From: Gaiellasilicea sp035553355
GTDB taxonomy: Bacteria > Actinomycetota > Thermoleophilia > Gaiellales > Gaiellaceae
Direction of reading: 5' to 3'
Assembly: GCA_035553355.1 (NCBI GenBank)
Contig: DATMJW010000230.1
Coordinates: 1-14,577 of the forward strand
DNA: 14,577 nucleotides
Below the pieces are notes generated by a model, which saw nothing but the letters and a program-made list of their open reading frames with translations, searched no databases and was not told where the DNA came from. Shown here piece after piece: positions 1-5,744 of the stretch (positions are counted from its first letter, which is position 1; the number at the start of each line of letters is the position of its first letter). The translations under genes and the position numbers were made by a program.

Positions 1-34
1 CGGGGTGCGGTGGCACCGTCCGCGCGGGACGGTT

Positions 35-51
35 CGGTGCTTAGAGCACCG
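35..51 (-). terminator. Small hairpin after the LLM oxidoreductase gene
   Basis: A 6-bp inverted repeat, CGGTGC and GCACCG, with a 5-nt loop lies just past the stop codon of the leftward oxidoreductase gene. No T-rich run follows on the minus strand, so it may be a weak or factor-assisted terminator, or a chance structure in GC-rich DNA. Nothing else is recognisable in bases 1-62. Confidence 0.3.
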
Positions 52-62
52 GCCGTGGCCGT

Positions 63-1022
63 TCAGGACGATTCGAGGCGGGGGCGGAGCTCCTGCTCCC
101 AGAACCGGAAGAAGCCCTCCTGGTCGCCGCCGATCTGGTGGAGCGCGAGGTGGTCGTACCCCGCCTCCTGCCACTCCCGGACGAGCTCGACGACCGGCTC
201 GGGGTCCGGCCCGCACGGCGTCCCCTCCGTCGCCATCTCGACGGTGACGCTCTCCGCGACCGCGTCGAAATCGGACGGACGGGGCAGCTCCTGGTTGATC
301 GTCCCGCCGAGACCGCCGTGGCGCCAGAGCCGAAAGACGGTCTCCTTCGCCTCCTGCTCGCTCTCCGCCCAGCACATCTGAATCTGCCCGTAGCGCGGGC
401 CCTCGCCGCCGGCGCCGCGGAACTTCTCCACGATGCCCTCGTCCGGCGAGACGCTGACGAGCGAGTCGCCGAGCCGCCCCGCGAGCTGCGCCGCAAGCGG
501 CGCCGCCGCCGCGACCGCGACCTCGATCGGCCCCTCCGGCACGGTGTAGAGCTTCGCGTGGTCGACCGTGTAGTGCTTGCCGCGGTGCGTCACCTCCTCG
601 CCCGCCCACAGCGCCCGCATCACCTCGATCGACTCCTCGAGGAGCTCCAGCCGCTCGTCGGGCGCGGGCCACGGTGCACCCGTGACGTGCTCGTTCAGGT
701 TCTCGCCCGTGCCGACCCCGAGGAAGAAGCGGCCCTCGAACATGACCGCCGTCGTCGCCGCCGCCTGCGCCACGATCGCCGGGTGGATCCTGATCATCGG
801 GCACGTGACGCCCGTCCCGACGCGGATCCGCTCCGTCTGCGCGGCCATGCCGCCGAGCACGCTCCAGACGAACGGCGCGTGCCCCTGCGCCTCGAGCCAG
901 GGGTGGAAGTGATCCGAGATCATCGCGAACTCGAACCCGAGCTGCTCCGCCCGCACCGTGTTCCGCACGAGGTCGAGCGGCGTGTGCTCCTCCGACGAGA
1001 GCCAGTACCCGAACGTCGTCAC
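63..1022 (-). CDS. F420-dependent LLM-class oxidoreductase
   Basis: Predicted 319-aa TIM-barrel flavin/F420 oxidoreductase of the bacterial luciferase-like superfamily. It looks closest to the group of F420-dependent enzymes annotated as G6PD-related (TIGR03557-like). Visible hallmarks are the N-terminal TTFGYWLSSEEH, SDHFHPW at about 36-42, GVTCP and RIHPAI at about 71-83, the glycine-rich GRFFLGVGTGENLNEH at about 97-112, and the C-terminal DQEGFFRFWEQEL. Family members reduce or oxidise small substrates with deazaflavin F420 in the cytoplasm; the substrate cannot be read from sequence. I chose the GTG at 1022 because the conserved N-terminus begins exactly there; an upstream TTG at 1055 would add 11 unconserved residues. 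It is divergent from the rightward cluster, and no strong Shine-Dalgarno sequence is visible. Family call firm, substrate unknown. Confidence 0.93.
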   Translation of the reverse strand: MTTFGYWLSSEEHTPLDLVRNTVRAEQLGFEFAMISDHFHPWLEAQGHAPFVWSVLGGMAAQTERIRVGTGVTCPMIRIHPAIVAQAAATTAVMFEGRFFLGVGTGENLNEHVTGAPWPAPDERLELLEESIEVMRALWAGEEVTHRGKHYTVDHAKLYTVPEGPIEVAVAAAAPLAAQLAGRLGDSLVSVSPDEGIVEKFRGAGGEGPRYGQIQMCWAESEQEAKETVFRLWRHGGLGGTINQELPRPSDFDAVAESVTVEMATEGTPCGPDPEPVVELVREWQEAGYDHLALHQIGGDQEGFFRFWEQELRPRLESS

Positions 1023-1062
1023 GGCGCGCGTGTACCGCGCCTCACGCGCTCGCAAACGCGGT

Positions 1063-1068
1063 TACGAT
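1063..1068 (+). promoter_or_regulatory. Candidate -10 box TACGAT, near-leaderless
   Basis: TACGAT ends 9 nt before the ATG at 1078. No Shine-Dalgarno sequence and no clear -35 element are visible. It belongs to the recurring TA(C/G)(C/G)NT series described in the findings. Confidence 0.45.
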
Positions 1069-1077
1069 CGCGGCGCG

Positions 1078-1215
1078 ATGAAGCTGTCGGCGGTGATCTC
1101 GCTCGTCCTCCTCGCGGCAGCCGTCGCGATCGCGGCGCTCGTCGTCGCTGCGACGTACGGGGGGCACGTCGAGGATCGGGGCGAGGCTCCGGCTGCGCTC
1201 TCGCTCCACCGCTAG
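1078..1215 (+). CDS. Small single-pass membrane protein (45 aa)
   Basis: Short ORF starting with ATG and ending at TAG. It encodes a basic start (MKLS), one strongly hydrophobic segment at about residues 5-28, and a short charged tail beginning GGHVEDRGE. It is most likely a single-pass membrane peptide, or a secreted peptide with an uncleaved signal. No family is recognised. It occupies the whole gap between the divergent oxidoreductase and the bolA-like gene, and has its own TACGAT box 9 nt upstream of the ATG. The hydrophobic composition and the promoter-like box argue for a real gene, but a 45-aa ORF in GC-rich DNA could be spurious. Function unknown. Confidence 0.5.
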   Translation: MKLSAVISLVLLAAAVAIAALVVAATYGGHVEDRGEAPAALSLHR

Positions 1216-1238
1216 CCGGCTCGCGGCCGGGCTGCGAC

Positions 1239-1244
1239 TACCAT
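1239..1244 (+). promoter_or_regulatory. Candidate leaderless -10 box TACCAT
   Basis: TACCAT ends exactly 6 nt before the GTG start of the bolA-like gene, which places the expected transcription start at or next to the start codon. No Shine-Dalgarno sequence is present. Confidence 0.55.
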
Positions 1245-1250
1245 GCGCCC

Positions 1251-1511
1251 GTGAGCGCGACGGCCACACTCGAGTCCTTGCTGCGGGCGGCGTTCGCCGA
1301 CGCGACGGTGCTCTCGGTCGAGGACAGGACCGGCGGTGGCGACCACTTCCAGGTCGTCGTCGAGAGCCCGAGCTTCGCCGGGCTGACGCTCGTCGAGCAG
1401 CATCGGCTCGTGTACGACGCGCTCGCCGCGCCGCTCGCCGACGGGACGATCCACGAGCTGCGCATCCGGACACGCGCACCGCAGACGGCATCGACGGGAG
1501 GAACCGCATGA
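1251..1511 (+). CDS. bolA: BolA/IbaG-family protein
   Basis: 86-aa BolA-like protein. The family has a small class-II KH-like fold and partners monothiol glutaredoxins in [2Fe-2S] handling and iron regulation. The diagnostic core is GGGDHFQVVVES at about 28-39 and FAGLTLVEQHRLVYDAL at about 42-58, followed by DGTIHELRIRT, which resembles the IbaG (YrbA) branch. The invariant His of the HF motif is H32 and the C-terminal His is H51. The GTG start is chosen because the protein aligns from there and a TACCAT box sits 6 nt upstream. Its stop overlaps the next gene's start (ATGA), so the glutaredoxin is translationally coupled to it, as expected for partner proteins. Confidence 0.9.
   Translation: MSATATLESLLRAAFADATVLSVEDRTGGGDHFQVVVESPSFAGLTLVEQHRLVYDALAAPLADGTIHELRIRTRAPQTASTGGTA
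1496..1502 (+). promoter_or_regulatory. Shine-Dalgarno of the glutaredoxin gene
   Basis: GGGAGGA lies inside the end of the bolA-like gene, 5 nt before the ATG at 1508, and fixes that start. It contrasts with the SD-less head gene of the same pair. Confidence 0.75.
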
Positions 1512-1864
1512 GCGAGCTTCGCGACAGGATCCAGACGATCATCTCGGACGAGCCCGTGAGCCTCTTCATGAAGGGGACGCCACAGTTCGTGATGTGCGGG
1601 AACTCCGACCGGGCGCTGCGTGCGCTCCTCGACGCGGGCGCGCCCGTCACGGCGGTCGACGTGCTGCCCGACCCGCAGATCCGCCAGGAGCTCTCGAGCC
1701 TCTCGGGCTGGCCGACGATCCCGCAGGTCTTCATCCGCGGCGAGCTGATCGGCGGCGCCGACATCGTCGAGGAGCTGCATGCGTCCGGCGAGCTCCAGCA
1801 GCGTCTCGACGAGGCCCTCGGCGCGGGCCGCGAGCAGGTCGTCCGCACCGTCGCGCTCGCGTAG
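1508..1864 (+). CDS. grxD: Monothiol glutaredoxin (Grx4/GrxD type), CGNS variant
   Basis: 118-aa monothiol glutaredoxin. These proteins bind and pass on [2Fe-2S] clusters with glutathione or another thiol, usually together with BolA. Visible features are the GSH-site lysine in LFMKGTP (K22), the active-site cysteine C30, the WPTIPQVF cis-proline segment (W68-F75), and GGADIVEEL at 82-90. The active site reads CGNS rather than the usual CGFS, so Phe is replaced by Asn next to the cluster-ligating cysteine. Most actinobacteria use mycothiol rather than glutathione, so the thiol that completes the cluster here is uncertain. It is the second gene of a bolA-grx operon with an ATGA overlap. Length is normal for a single-domain member. 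Confidence 0.95.
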   Translation: MSELRDRIQTIISDEPVSLFMKGTPQFVMCGNSDRALRALLDAGAPVTAVDVLPDPQIRQELSSLSGWPTIPQVFIRGELIGGADIVEELHASGELQQRLDEALGAGREQVVRTVALA

Positions 1865-1886
1865 CGCACCCGCGGCGCAACGTCCG

Positions 1887-1914
1887 CTTAATGCCGCCGT
1901 TAGGGTGCGTTAAG
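1887..1914 (+). promoter_or_regulatory. Three phased TTA repeats upstream of htrA
   Basis: In the 73-nt gap before the protease gene, the strings CTTAAT, GTTAGG and GTTAAG begin at 1887, 1899 and 1909, so the TTA cores are about one helical turn apart. The outer CTTAA/TTAAG also form an inverted pair. AT-rich phased half-sites stand out in this GC-rich background and could be an operator, for example for an OmpR-type regulator. TAGGGT at 1901-1906 could also be a -10 box. This is pattern only. Confidence 0.25.
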
Positions 1915-1937
1915 ACACGCCGGATAGAACGGAGAGC

Positions 1938-3143
1938 GTGAACCGACACAGCGCCGTCTTCCGCGGCTCCGGCTTGGTCGCCTCCGCCATCTTGGGCGGC
2001 CTCGTCGCCGTGGGAGGCGTCGCGCTCACAGGCGACGTCGGCGGCGGCACCACGACCGTGGTGACGTCCTCCCCGACTCCTGCGGCCGCCTCCCCCGCCG
2101 CCGCCGACGGTCGCCTGTCGGTCGCAGACATCTACGCGCGCGCTGCGCCCGGCGTCGTCCAGATCACCTCGACCGCCGGCGGCGACGACGACGTCTTCCG
2201 CGTGCTGCCGTCGAACGGCGCACCGGTCGTGCCGCCCCCGTCGCAGGCACTCGGCTCCGGCTTCGTGCTCGACAAGGCCGGCCACATCGTCACGAACTAC
2301 CACGTGATCGAGGGCGCGGACGAGATCGAGGTCAGCTTCTCGAAGCAGGACACGCTGCGGGCGCGCCTCGTCGGCTCCGACCCCTCGACCGACCTCGCCG
2401 TCCTCCGCGTCGATGCGGCCTCCCGCAGCCTGACCCCGCTCCCGCTCGGCGACTCGGACGCGGTGAGGGTCGGGGACTCCGTCGTCGCGATCGGGAACCC
2501 GTTCGGCCTCGACCGCACGGCGACGGCAGGCATCGTCAGCGCCGTCCAGGAGCGGACGATCACCGCGCCGAACGGCTACCCGATCGACCACGCGATCCAG
2601 ACGGACGCGCCGATCAACCGGGGGAACTCCGGCGGGCCGCTCCTGAACGACCGAGCCGAGGTGATCGGCGTCAACTCGCAGATCTCGACGGGCGACGGCG
2701 GCGGTGGCAACGTCGGGATCGGGTTCGCAGTCCCCGCGAACACCGTGAAGAACGTCGTCGCGCAGCTGATCGAGAAGGGGCGCGTCGACCGTGCGTGGCT
2801 CGGGATCGGCGGGACGACGATCACGCCGGAGCTCGCGCGGACGTTCCGCCTCCCCGTCGACGCAGGCGTGCTCGTCGAGCACGTCGGCCCCGCGACGCCC
2901 GCCTCCAAGGCGGGGCTGCGCGGCGGCAACACCGACACGGTCGTGGCGGGTCAGAGCTACACGCTCGGCGGTGACCTCATCGTCGCGGTCGCGGGCCGGC
3001 GCGTCGCGTCGCTCGAGGAGTTGCGCGACGTGCTCGCGAGGCACGCGCCGGGCGAGACCGTCCGTCTCCGGATCTACCGCGGCTCCACGCCGCGGGCCGT
3101 CGTCGTCGAGCTCGGGCGGCAACCCAGCTCCCCCCAGGGCTAG
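1938..3143 (+). CDS. htrA: HtrA/Deg-type membrane-anchored serine protease with PDZ domain
   Basis: 401-aa S1C serine protease for quality control outside the membrane. Residues about 11-31 form an N-terminal membrane anchor, followed by a Ser/Thr/Ala/Pro-rich linker to about 60. The trypsin-like domain has the triad His122 (TNYHVIEG), Asp152 (DPSTDLAVLRV) and Ser231 (NRGNSGGPLLN). The PDZ domain starts near WLGIGG (about 287) and runs to about 393; it contains an inserted stretch, GGNTDTVVAGQSYTLGGD, before the DLIVAVAGRRV strand. The GTG start is supported by GGAGAG at 1931-1936, although its spacing of 1 nt is tight. The gene stands alone and is followed by two hairpins. Anchored actinobacterial HtrA proteases of this form typically answer envelope stress. 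Confidence 0.96.
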   Translation: MNRHSAVFRGSGLVASAILGGLVAVGGVALTGDVGGGTTTVVTSSPTPAAASPAAADGRLSVADIYARAAPGVVQITSTAGGDDDVFRVLPSNGAPVVPPPSQALGSGFVLDKAGHIVTNYHVIEGADEIEVSFSKQDTLRARLVGSDPSTDLAVLRVDAASRSLTPLPLGDSDAVRVGDSVVAIGNPFGLDRTATAGIVSAVQERTITAPNGYPIDHAIQTDAPINRGNSGGPLLNDRAEVIGVNSQISTGDGGGGNVGIGFAVPANTVKNVVAQLIEKGRVDRAWLGIGGTTITPELARTFRLPVDAGVLVEHVGPATPASKAGLRGGNTDTVVAGQSYTLGGDLIVAVAGRRVASLEELRDVLARHAPGETVRLRIYRGSTPRAVVVELGRQPSSPQG

Positions 3144-3152
3144 CCGCCAGAG

Positions 3153-3177
3153 GGCCCCGCACGAGAGACCCGGGGCC
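3153..3177 (+). repeat. First hairpin downstream of htrA
   Basis: GGCCCCG and CGGGGCC form a 7-bp stem around an 11-nt loop, starting 9 nt after the htrA stop. It may aid termination or protect the transcript's 3' end. It is immediately followed by a stronger hairpin. Confidence 0.4.
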
Positions 3178-3182
3178 ACGGC

Positions 3183-3219
3183 CGGGCCGGCCTGCTGCAC
3201 TCCCTCGCAGGCCGGCCCG
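3183..3219 (+). terminator. Strong GC-rich hairpin, probable htrA terminator
   Basis: A perfect 13-bp stem (left arm 3183-3195, right arm 3207-3219) encloses an 11-nt loop and is followed shortly by GTTTCTCC. The T-run is weak, but the stem is long and perfect, and it lies between htrA and the next SD-less gene with its own promoter-like box. It is the clearest terminator in the window. Confidence 0.75.
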
Positions 3220-3252
3220 ACGCGTTTCTCCGACCCGGTCCTCCCGCGTGAC

Positions 3253-3258
3253 TACCCT
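3253..3258 (+). promoter_or_regulatory. Candidate leaderless -10 box TACCCT
   Basis: TACCCT ends 6 nt before the GTG at 3265, the same geometry as the bolA box at 1239. It lies just downstream of the htrA terminator hairpin, where a new transcription unit is expected. Confidence 0.55.
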
Positions 3259-3264
3259 TGCGGC

Positions 3265-3621
3265 GTGGAGCGCCCGGAACCGCGTGTCGGCAGCGTGCTG
3301 CTCGAGGACGAGCTGGTCGAGCACGAGCTCTGGGACGAGGAGCGGGACGCCGACCACACCGGCTGGTTCTGCGTGCGCACCGACCCGTTCCCGTGCCCAG
3401 CCGTCGGGTGCACCTTCGTCGCCGACTTCATGACGGCGGCGCACCTGATCCTCGTCTGGGAGGAGCGCGACGACCCGAACCTCCTGTGGCACGCGCAGCG
3501 GGCGAAGGAGGTCGGCCGGAACCCGCGCGTCGTTCCCTACGAGAACGGCTTTGGCCCCAGCGCGTCGTACTACGCGTGGGAGGCCGCGGGTCGGCCGGTC
3601 CACGGTGTCCGCGGCAAGTAG
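3265..3621 (+). CDS. Unknown 118-aa protein with Cys/His motif
   Basis: No family recognised. The acidic N-terminus (residues about 14-30, LEDELVEHELWDEE) precedes a compact motif with C36, then PFPCPAVGC (C44, C49), FVADFMTAAH (H60) and LVWEERDD. The C-x4-C-x10-H spacing could bind a metal such as zinc, but a fourth ligand is not obvious. The aromatic C-terminal part contains GPSASYYAW. There is no signal peptide or membrane segment, so it should be cytoplasmic. The GTG at 3265 is chosen because TACCCT sits 6 nt upstream and the residues before it fall inside the terminator hairpin. Its last 17 nt overlap the start of the YbdK-type ligase, so the two genes are probably co-expressed. Confidence 0.75.
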   Translation: MERPEPRVGSVLLEDELVEHELWDEERDADHTGWFCVRTDPFPCPAVGCTFVADFMTAAHLILVWEERDDPNLLWHAQRAKEVGRNPRVVPYENGFGPSASYYAWEAAGRPVHGVRGK

Positions 3622-4600
3622 CGCGTTCGGCCGCAGGCTGACGCTCGGCGTCGAGGAGGAGCTCTTCCTCGTCGATCCGGAGACGTGGGACCTCGCCCCG
3701 TGCGTGGGGCGGATCCTCGGGCCGGAGGGGCTGAAGACCGAGCTCTTCGCCGCTGTCGTCGAGACGAACACCCCCGTCTGCGAGAGCGCCGAGCAGGTGC
3801 TCTGCGAGCTCCGGCGGCTGCGGCGCGTGGTACGCGACGCGGCCGAACGCGAGGGTGCTGCCGTCGCGGCCACCGCGTCCCACCCGTTCGCGATCCCGGA
3901 GCGCCAGGAGATCGTCCGCGAGCCGCGGTACGTGAAGATGGTCGAGGAGATGGGGGACGCGGCGCTGCGGCAGCTCGTCTCCGGGCTCCACGTCCACGTC
4001 GGCCTGCGCAGCTTCGGCGAGTCGCTCGAACGCCTGGAGGCCGTCCTCCCGTGGCTGCCCGCGGTGCTCGCGCTCTCGCTCAACTCGCCGTACCTCGCCG
4101 GCGCGGAGACCGGCGCGTCGTCCTCCCGCGCGGGCCGGCTGCTCGAGCTCCCGCGCGGCGGGCCGCCGCCGCCGCTTCCGAGCGAGGCGGAGTGGGAGCG
4201 CGTCGTCGGCGCGACCGGCGAGGACTACACGCGCATCTGGTGGGACGTCCGGCCGCACCCGCGGCTCGGCACGCTCGAGGTGCGGATGCCGGACCAGCCG
4301 ACGGACGTGACGCGCGCGGCGGCGCTCGCGGCGCTCGTGCAGGCCCTGGTGGACGCGGCGGAGCCGGCCGCGGAGCCGCTCGACCGCGACGAGTACCTCG
4401 ACCGGCGCGCGGCGGCTGCACGAGGCGAGGCCGTCGCGGACGAGCTGCTCGCGCTCGTCGAGCCGTCTGCGCGCCGCCTCGGGACGTGGGATCTCGTGCA
4501 GGAGCTTCGGCAGCCGCCCGAGGCGGAGCGCCAGCTCGCGATCGGGCGAAGCGACGGTCTCGCTGCGGTCGCCGCCGACATCGTCTCGCGCTCCGGCTGA
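3605..4600 (+). CDS. ybdK: YbdK-type carboxylate-amine ligase (glutamate-cysteine ligase 2 family)
   Basis: 331-aa member of the GCS2 family, ATP-grasp-like carboxylate-amine ligases. E. coli YbdK has weak gamma-glutamate-cysteine ligase activity; the physiological product in this lineage is unknown. Motifs in order are GVEEELFLVD at 15-24, KTELF and ETNTPVC at 44-59, SGLHVHVGL at 126-134, SLNSPYLAG at 158-166, and IWWDVRPHPRLGTLEVRMPD at 211-230. Length is somewhat below the usual 360-380. The GTG at 3605 overlaps the preceding gene by 17 nt, and no good Shine-Dalgarno sequence is visible. The conserved domain begins only about 12 residues in, so the start is plausible but could shift. Thiol chemistry would fit the neighbouring glutaredoxin and redox-type sigma system. 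Confidence 0.92.
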   Translation: MSAASSAFGRRLTLGVEEELFLVDPETWDLAPCVGRILGPEGLKTELFAAVVETNTPVCESAEQVLCELRRLRRVVRDAAEREGAAVAATASHPFAIPERQEIVREPRYVKMVEEMGDAALRQLVSGLHVHVGLRSFGESLERLEAVLPWLPAVLALSLNSPYLAGAETGASSSRAGRLLELPRGGPPPPLPSEAEWERVVGATGEDYTRIWWDVRPHPRLGTLEVRMPDQPTDVTRAAALAALVQALVDAAEPAAEPLDRDEYLDRRAAAARGEAVADELLALVEPSARRLGTWDLVQELRQPPEAERQLAIGRSDGLAAVAADIVSRSG

Positions 4601-4624
4601 GTCCGGCGGACGAGGTCGTCGCGC

Positions 4625-4630
4625 TAGGAT
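4625..4630 (+). promoter_or_regulatory. Candidate leaderless -10 box TAGGAT
   Basis: TAGGAT ends 7 nt before the ATG at 4638. The internal AGGA could instead act as a weak Shine-Dalgarno sequence, so this member of the series is ambiguous by itself. Confidence 0.45.
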
Positions 4631-4637
4631 CGCCTTG

Positions 4638-4856
4638 ATGACCCTTCAGACGGAAACGATCCAGGTGAGCGGCGTCCGCTGCGAGCGATGCGTCAACCGC
4701 CTCGCGGCGACGCTCCGCGGCCACGACGGCCTCGAGGCGGCGAATGCGAACCTGATGGGGCAGGTCATCCTCTCGTGGGACGACGAGAAGACGTCGCGCG
4801 ACGCGCTCGTCGCAGCGCTCTCGAGGGGCGGTTTCCGGGAGATCGCCGCCGTCTGA
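4638..4856 (+). CDS. Stand-alone heavy-metal-associated (HMA) domain protein
   Basis: 72-aa single HMA domain with a ferredoxin-like fold. The metal-binding motif is GVRCERC with C15 and C18, corresponding to the usual GMxCxxC loop, but Met is replaced by Val. Such small proteins usually carry Cu(I) or similar soft metals to a P-type ATPase; no ATPase or CopY/CsoR-like regulator is present here. The ATG at 4638 is chosen over the adjacent TTG at 4635 by its 7-nt distance from TAGGAT. It lies 61 nt before the ECF sigma gene, each with its own promoter-like box. It could alternatively have a metal-independent adaptor role. Confidence 0.88.
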   Translation: MTLQTETIQVSGVRCERCVNRLAATLRGHDGLEAANANLMGQVILSWDDEKTSRDALVAALSRGGFREIAAV

Positions 4857-4905
4857 GCGCGGAATACCGCCCGCGCGGCCGGCGTTGGAGCGCGTATCGA
4901 ACGAG

Positions 4906-4911
4906 TAGGGT
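4906..4911 (+). promoter_or_regulatory. Candidate leaderless -10 box TAGGGT upstream of the sigma gene
   Basis: TAGGGT ends 6 nt before the ATG at 4918. A TTGGAG at 4885-4890 could be a -35 element, but the spacing of 15 is short. A second, ECF-like arrangement (GGAAT at 4861 and CGTT at 4883) could allow autoregulation, but is only suggestive. Confidence 0.5.
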
Positions 4912-4917
4912 GCCCCG

Positions 4918-5499
4918 ATGAGCGAGGCCGAGGCAGCCGACGCGAGGCGGATCGCGGTCGAGGCGCGAGACCGGGTGCGCTTCGAGGAGGAGGCGCTCGA
5001 GCTCGCAGACCAGGTGTACCGCGTCGCACGCAGACTCGTGGGGACGCGAGAGGAGGCCGAGGAGTTGGTGCAGGAGACCTACGCGAGAGCCTTCCGCAGC
5101 TGGCGCTCGTACTCGCACGGGACGAACATGCGCGCGTGGCTCCTGCGCATCCTCACGAACCTGAACGTCGATCGCGGCCGGCGCATCCAGCGCGCGCCCG
5201 ACACGCAGCCGCTCGAGGAAGGCGACTACTACCTGGCGAACAAGGTGGCGGCCGTGGACGGTGAGCAGGCGCTGGAGCAGGAGCGCGTCGTCGAGCGCCT
5301 GTCGCAGTCGGGCGTCGTCGATGCGCTGTCCGGGCTGCCGCACGACTTCCGCGACGTCGTCGTCCTCGTCGACATCGGCGACTTCAGCTACGCCGACGCC
5401 GCGCAGATCCTCGACGTCCCGATCGGGACCGTGATGTCGCGCCTGCACCGTGGCCGGCGGCTCCTGAAGAAGAAGCTCGCGGAGGAGTCGCTCGCGTGA
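4918..5499 (+). CDS. ECF-family RNA polymerase sigma factor (SigR/SigH-like)
   Basis: 193-aa group 4 sigma factor. The sigma-2 domain spans about 29-92, with AEELVQETYARAFRSW at about 47-62 and NMRAWLLRILTNLNVDRGRR at 70-89. The sigma-4 domain spans about 133-188, with LPHDFRDVVVLVDIGDFSY and the recognition helix in VPIGTVMSRLHRGRRLL. The sequence style and the paired zinc-type anti-sigma factor resemble the SigR/RsrA (ECF12) group, which answers thiol-oxidative stress; the exact regulon cannot be read here. It is translationally coupled to the anti-sigma gene by a GTGA overlap. The first 28 residues are a charged extension. Neighbouring thiol and metal genes make a redox role plausible. Confidence 0.93.
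   Translation: MSEAEAADARRIAVEARDRVRFEEEALELADQVYRVARRLVGTREEAEELVQETYARAFRSWRSYSHGTNMRAWLLRILTNLNVDRGRRIQRAPDTQPLEEGDYYLANKVAAVDGEQALEQERVVERLSQSGVVDALSGLPHDFRDVVVLVDIGDFSYADAAQILDVPIGTVMSRLHRGRRLLKKKLAEESLA
5481..5487 (+). promoter_or_regulatory. Shine-Dalgarno of the anti-sigma gene
   Basis: GGAGGAG inside the 3' end of the sigma gene, 8 nt before the GTG at 5496, fixes the coupled start. Confidence 0.75.
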
Positions 5500-5741
5500 C
5501 GCACGACCCCGGCTGCGAGAAGTGCGAGGAGCTGCTCCAGGGCTACCTCGACCGCCAGCTCGACGCCGCGGAGGTCGTGCAGGCGGAGGCGCACCTCGAC
5601 GGCTGCGACTACTGCCGCCGCCGCTACCGCTTCGAGGAGACGCTCCGGCGGTACGTGAAGGTGAGCGCGACGGAGCGGATGCCGCCGGGGCTGCTCGACA
5701 AGCTCGCAGAGCTCGCGCAGCAGCCGCCGCGCGCGCTGTAG
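5496..5741 (+). CDS. Zinc-type (RsrA-like) anti-sigma factor
   Basis: 81-aa zf-HC2 anti-sigma protein. The signature H-x3-C-x2-C is H33, C37, C40 (HLDGCDYC), and an earlier cysteine pair C7/C10 sits in CEKCEELLQGYLDRQLD, with H3 just before it. In RsrA-type proteins these ligands hold zinc, and oxidation releases the cognate sigma factor. The segment RYRFEETLRRYVK at about 43-55 matches the helix after the zinc motif. It lacks the C-terminal CC pair seen in Streptomyces RsrA and has no membrane segment, so it is a soluble sensor. It overlaps the sigma gene by 4 nt, and the next gene starts 3 nt after its stop. Confidence 0.9.
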   Translation: MTHDPGCEKCEELLQGYLDRQLDAAEVVQAEAHLDGCDYCRRRYRFEETLRRYVKVSATERMPPGLLDKLAELAQQPPRAL

Positions 5742-5744
5742 CCG

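Noticed and set aside
138..1250. Long N-terminal extension of the bolA-like frame opposite the oxidoreductase gene
   Set aside because: The BolA fold is complete from the GTG at 1251, and the upstream part is Arg/Leu-rich shadow.
1731..3200. A 489-codon minus-strand frame opposite htrA
   Set aside because: It is a mirror of the htrA codon pattern, with no recognisable motif, RBS or promoter.
4861..4886. ECF-type promoter GGAAT...CGTT before the sigma gene as proof of autoregulation
   Set aside because: The elements are degenerate and a competing TAGGGT box fits the start better. It is kept only as a possibility in the promoter entry.
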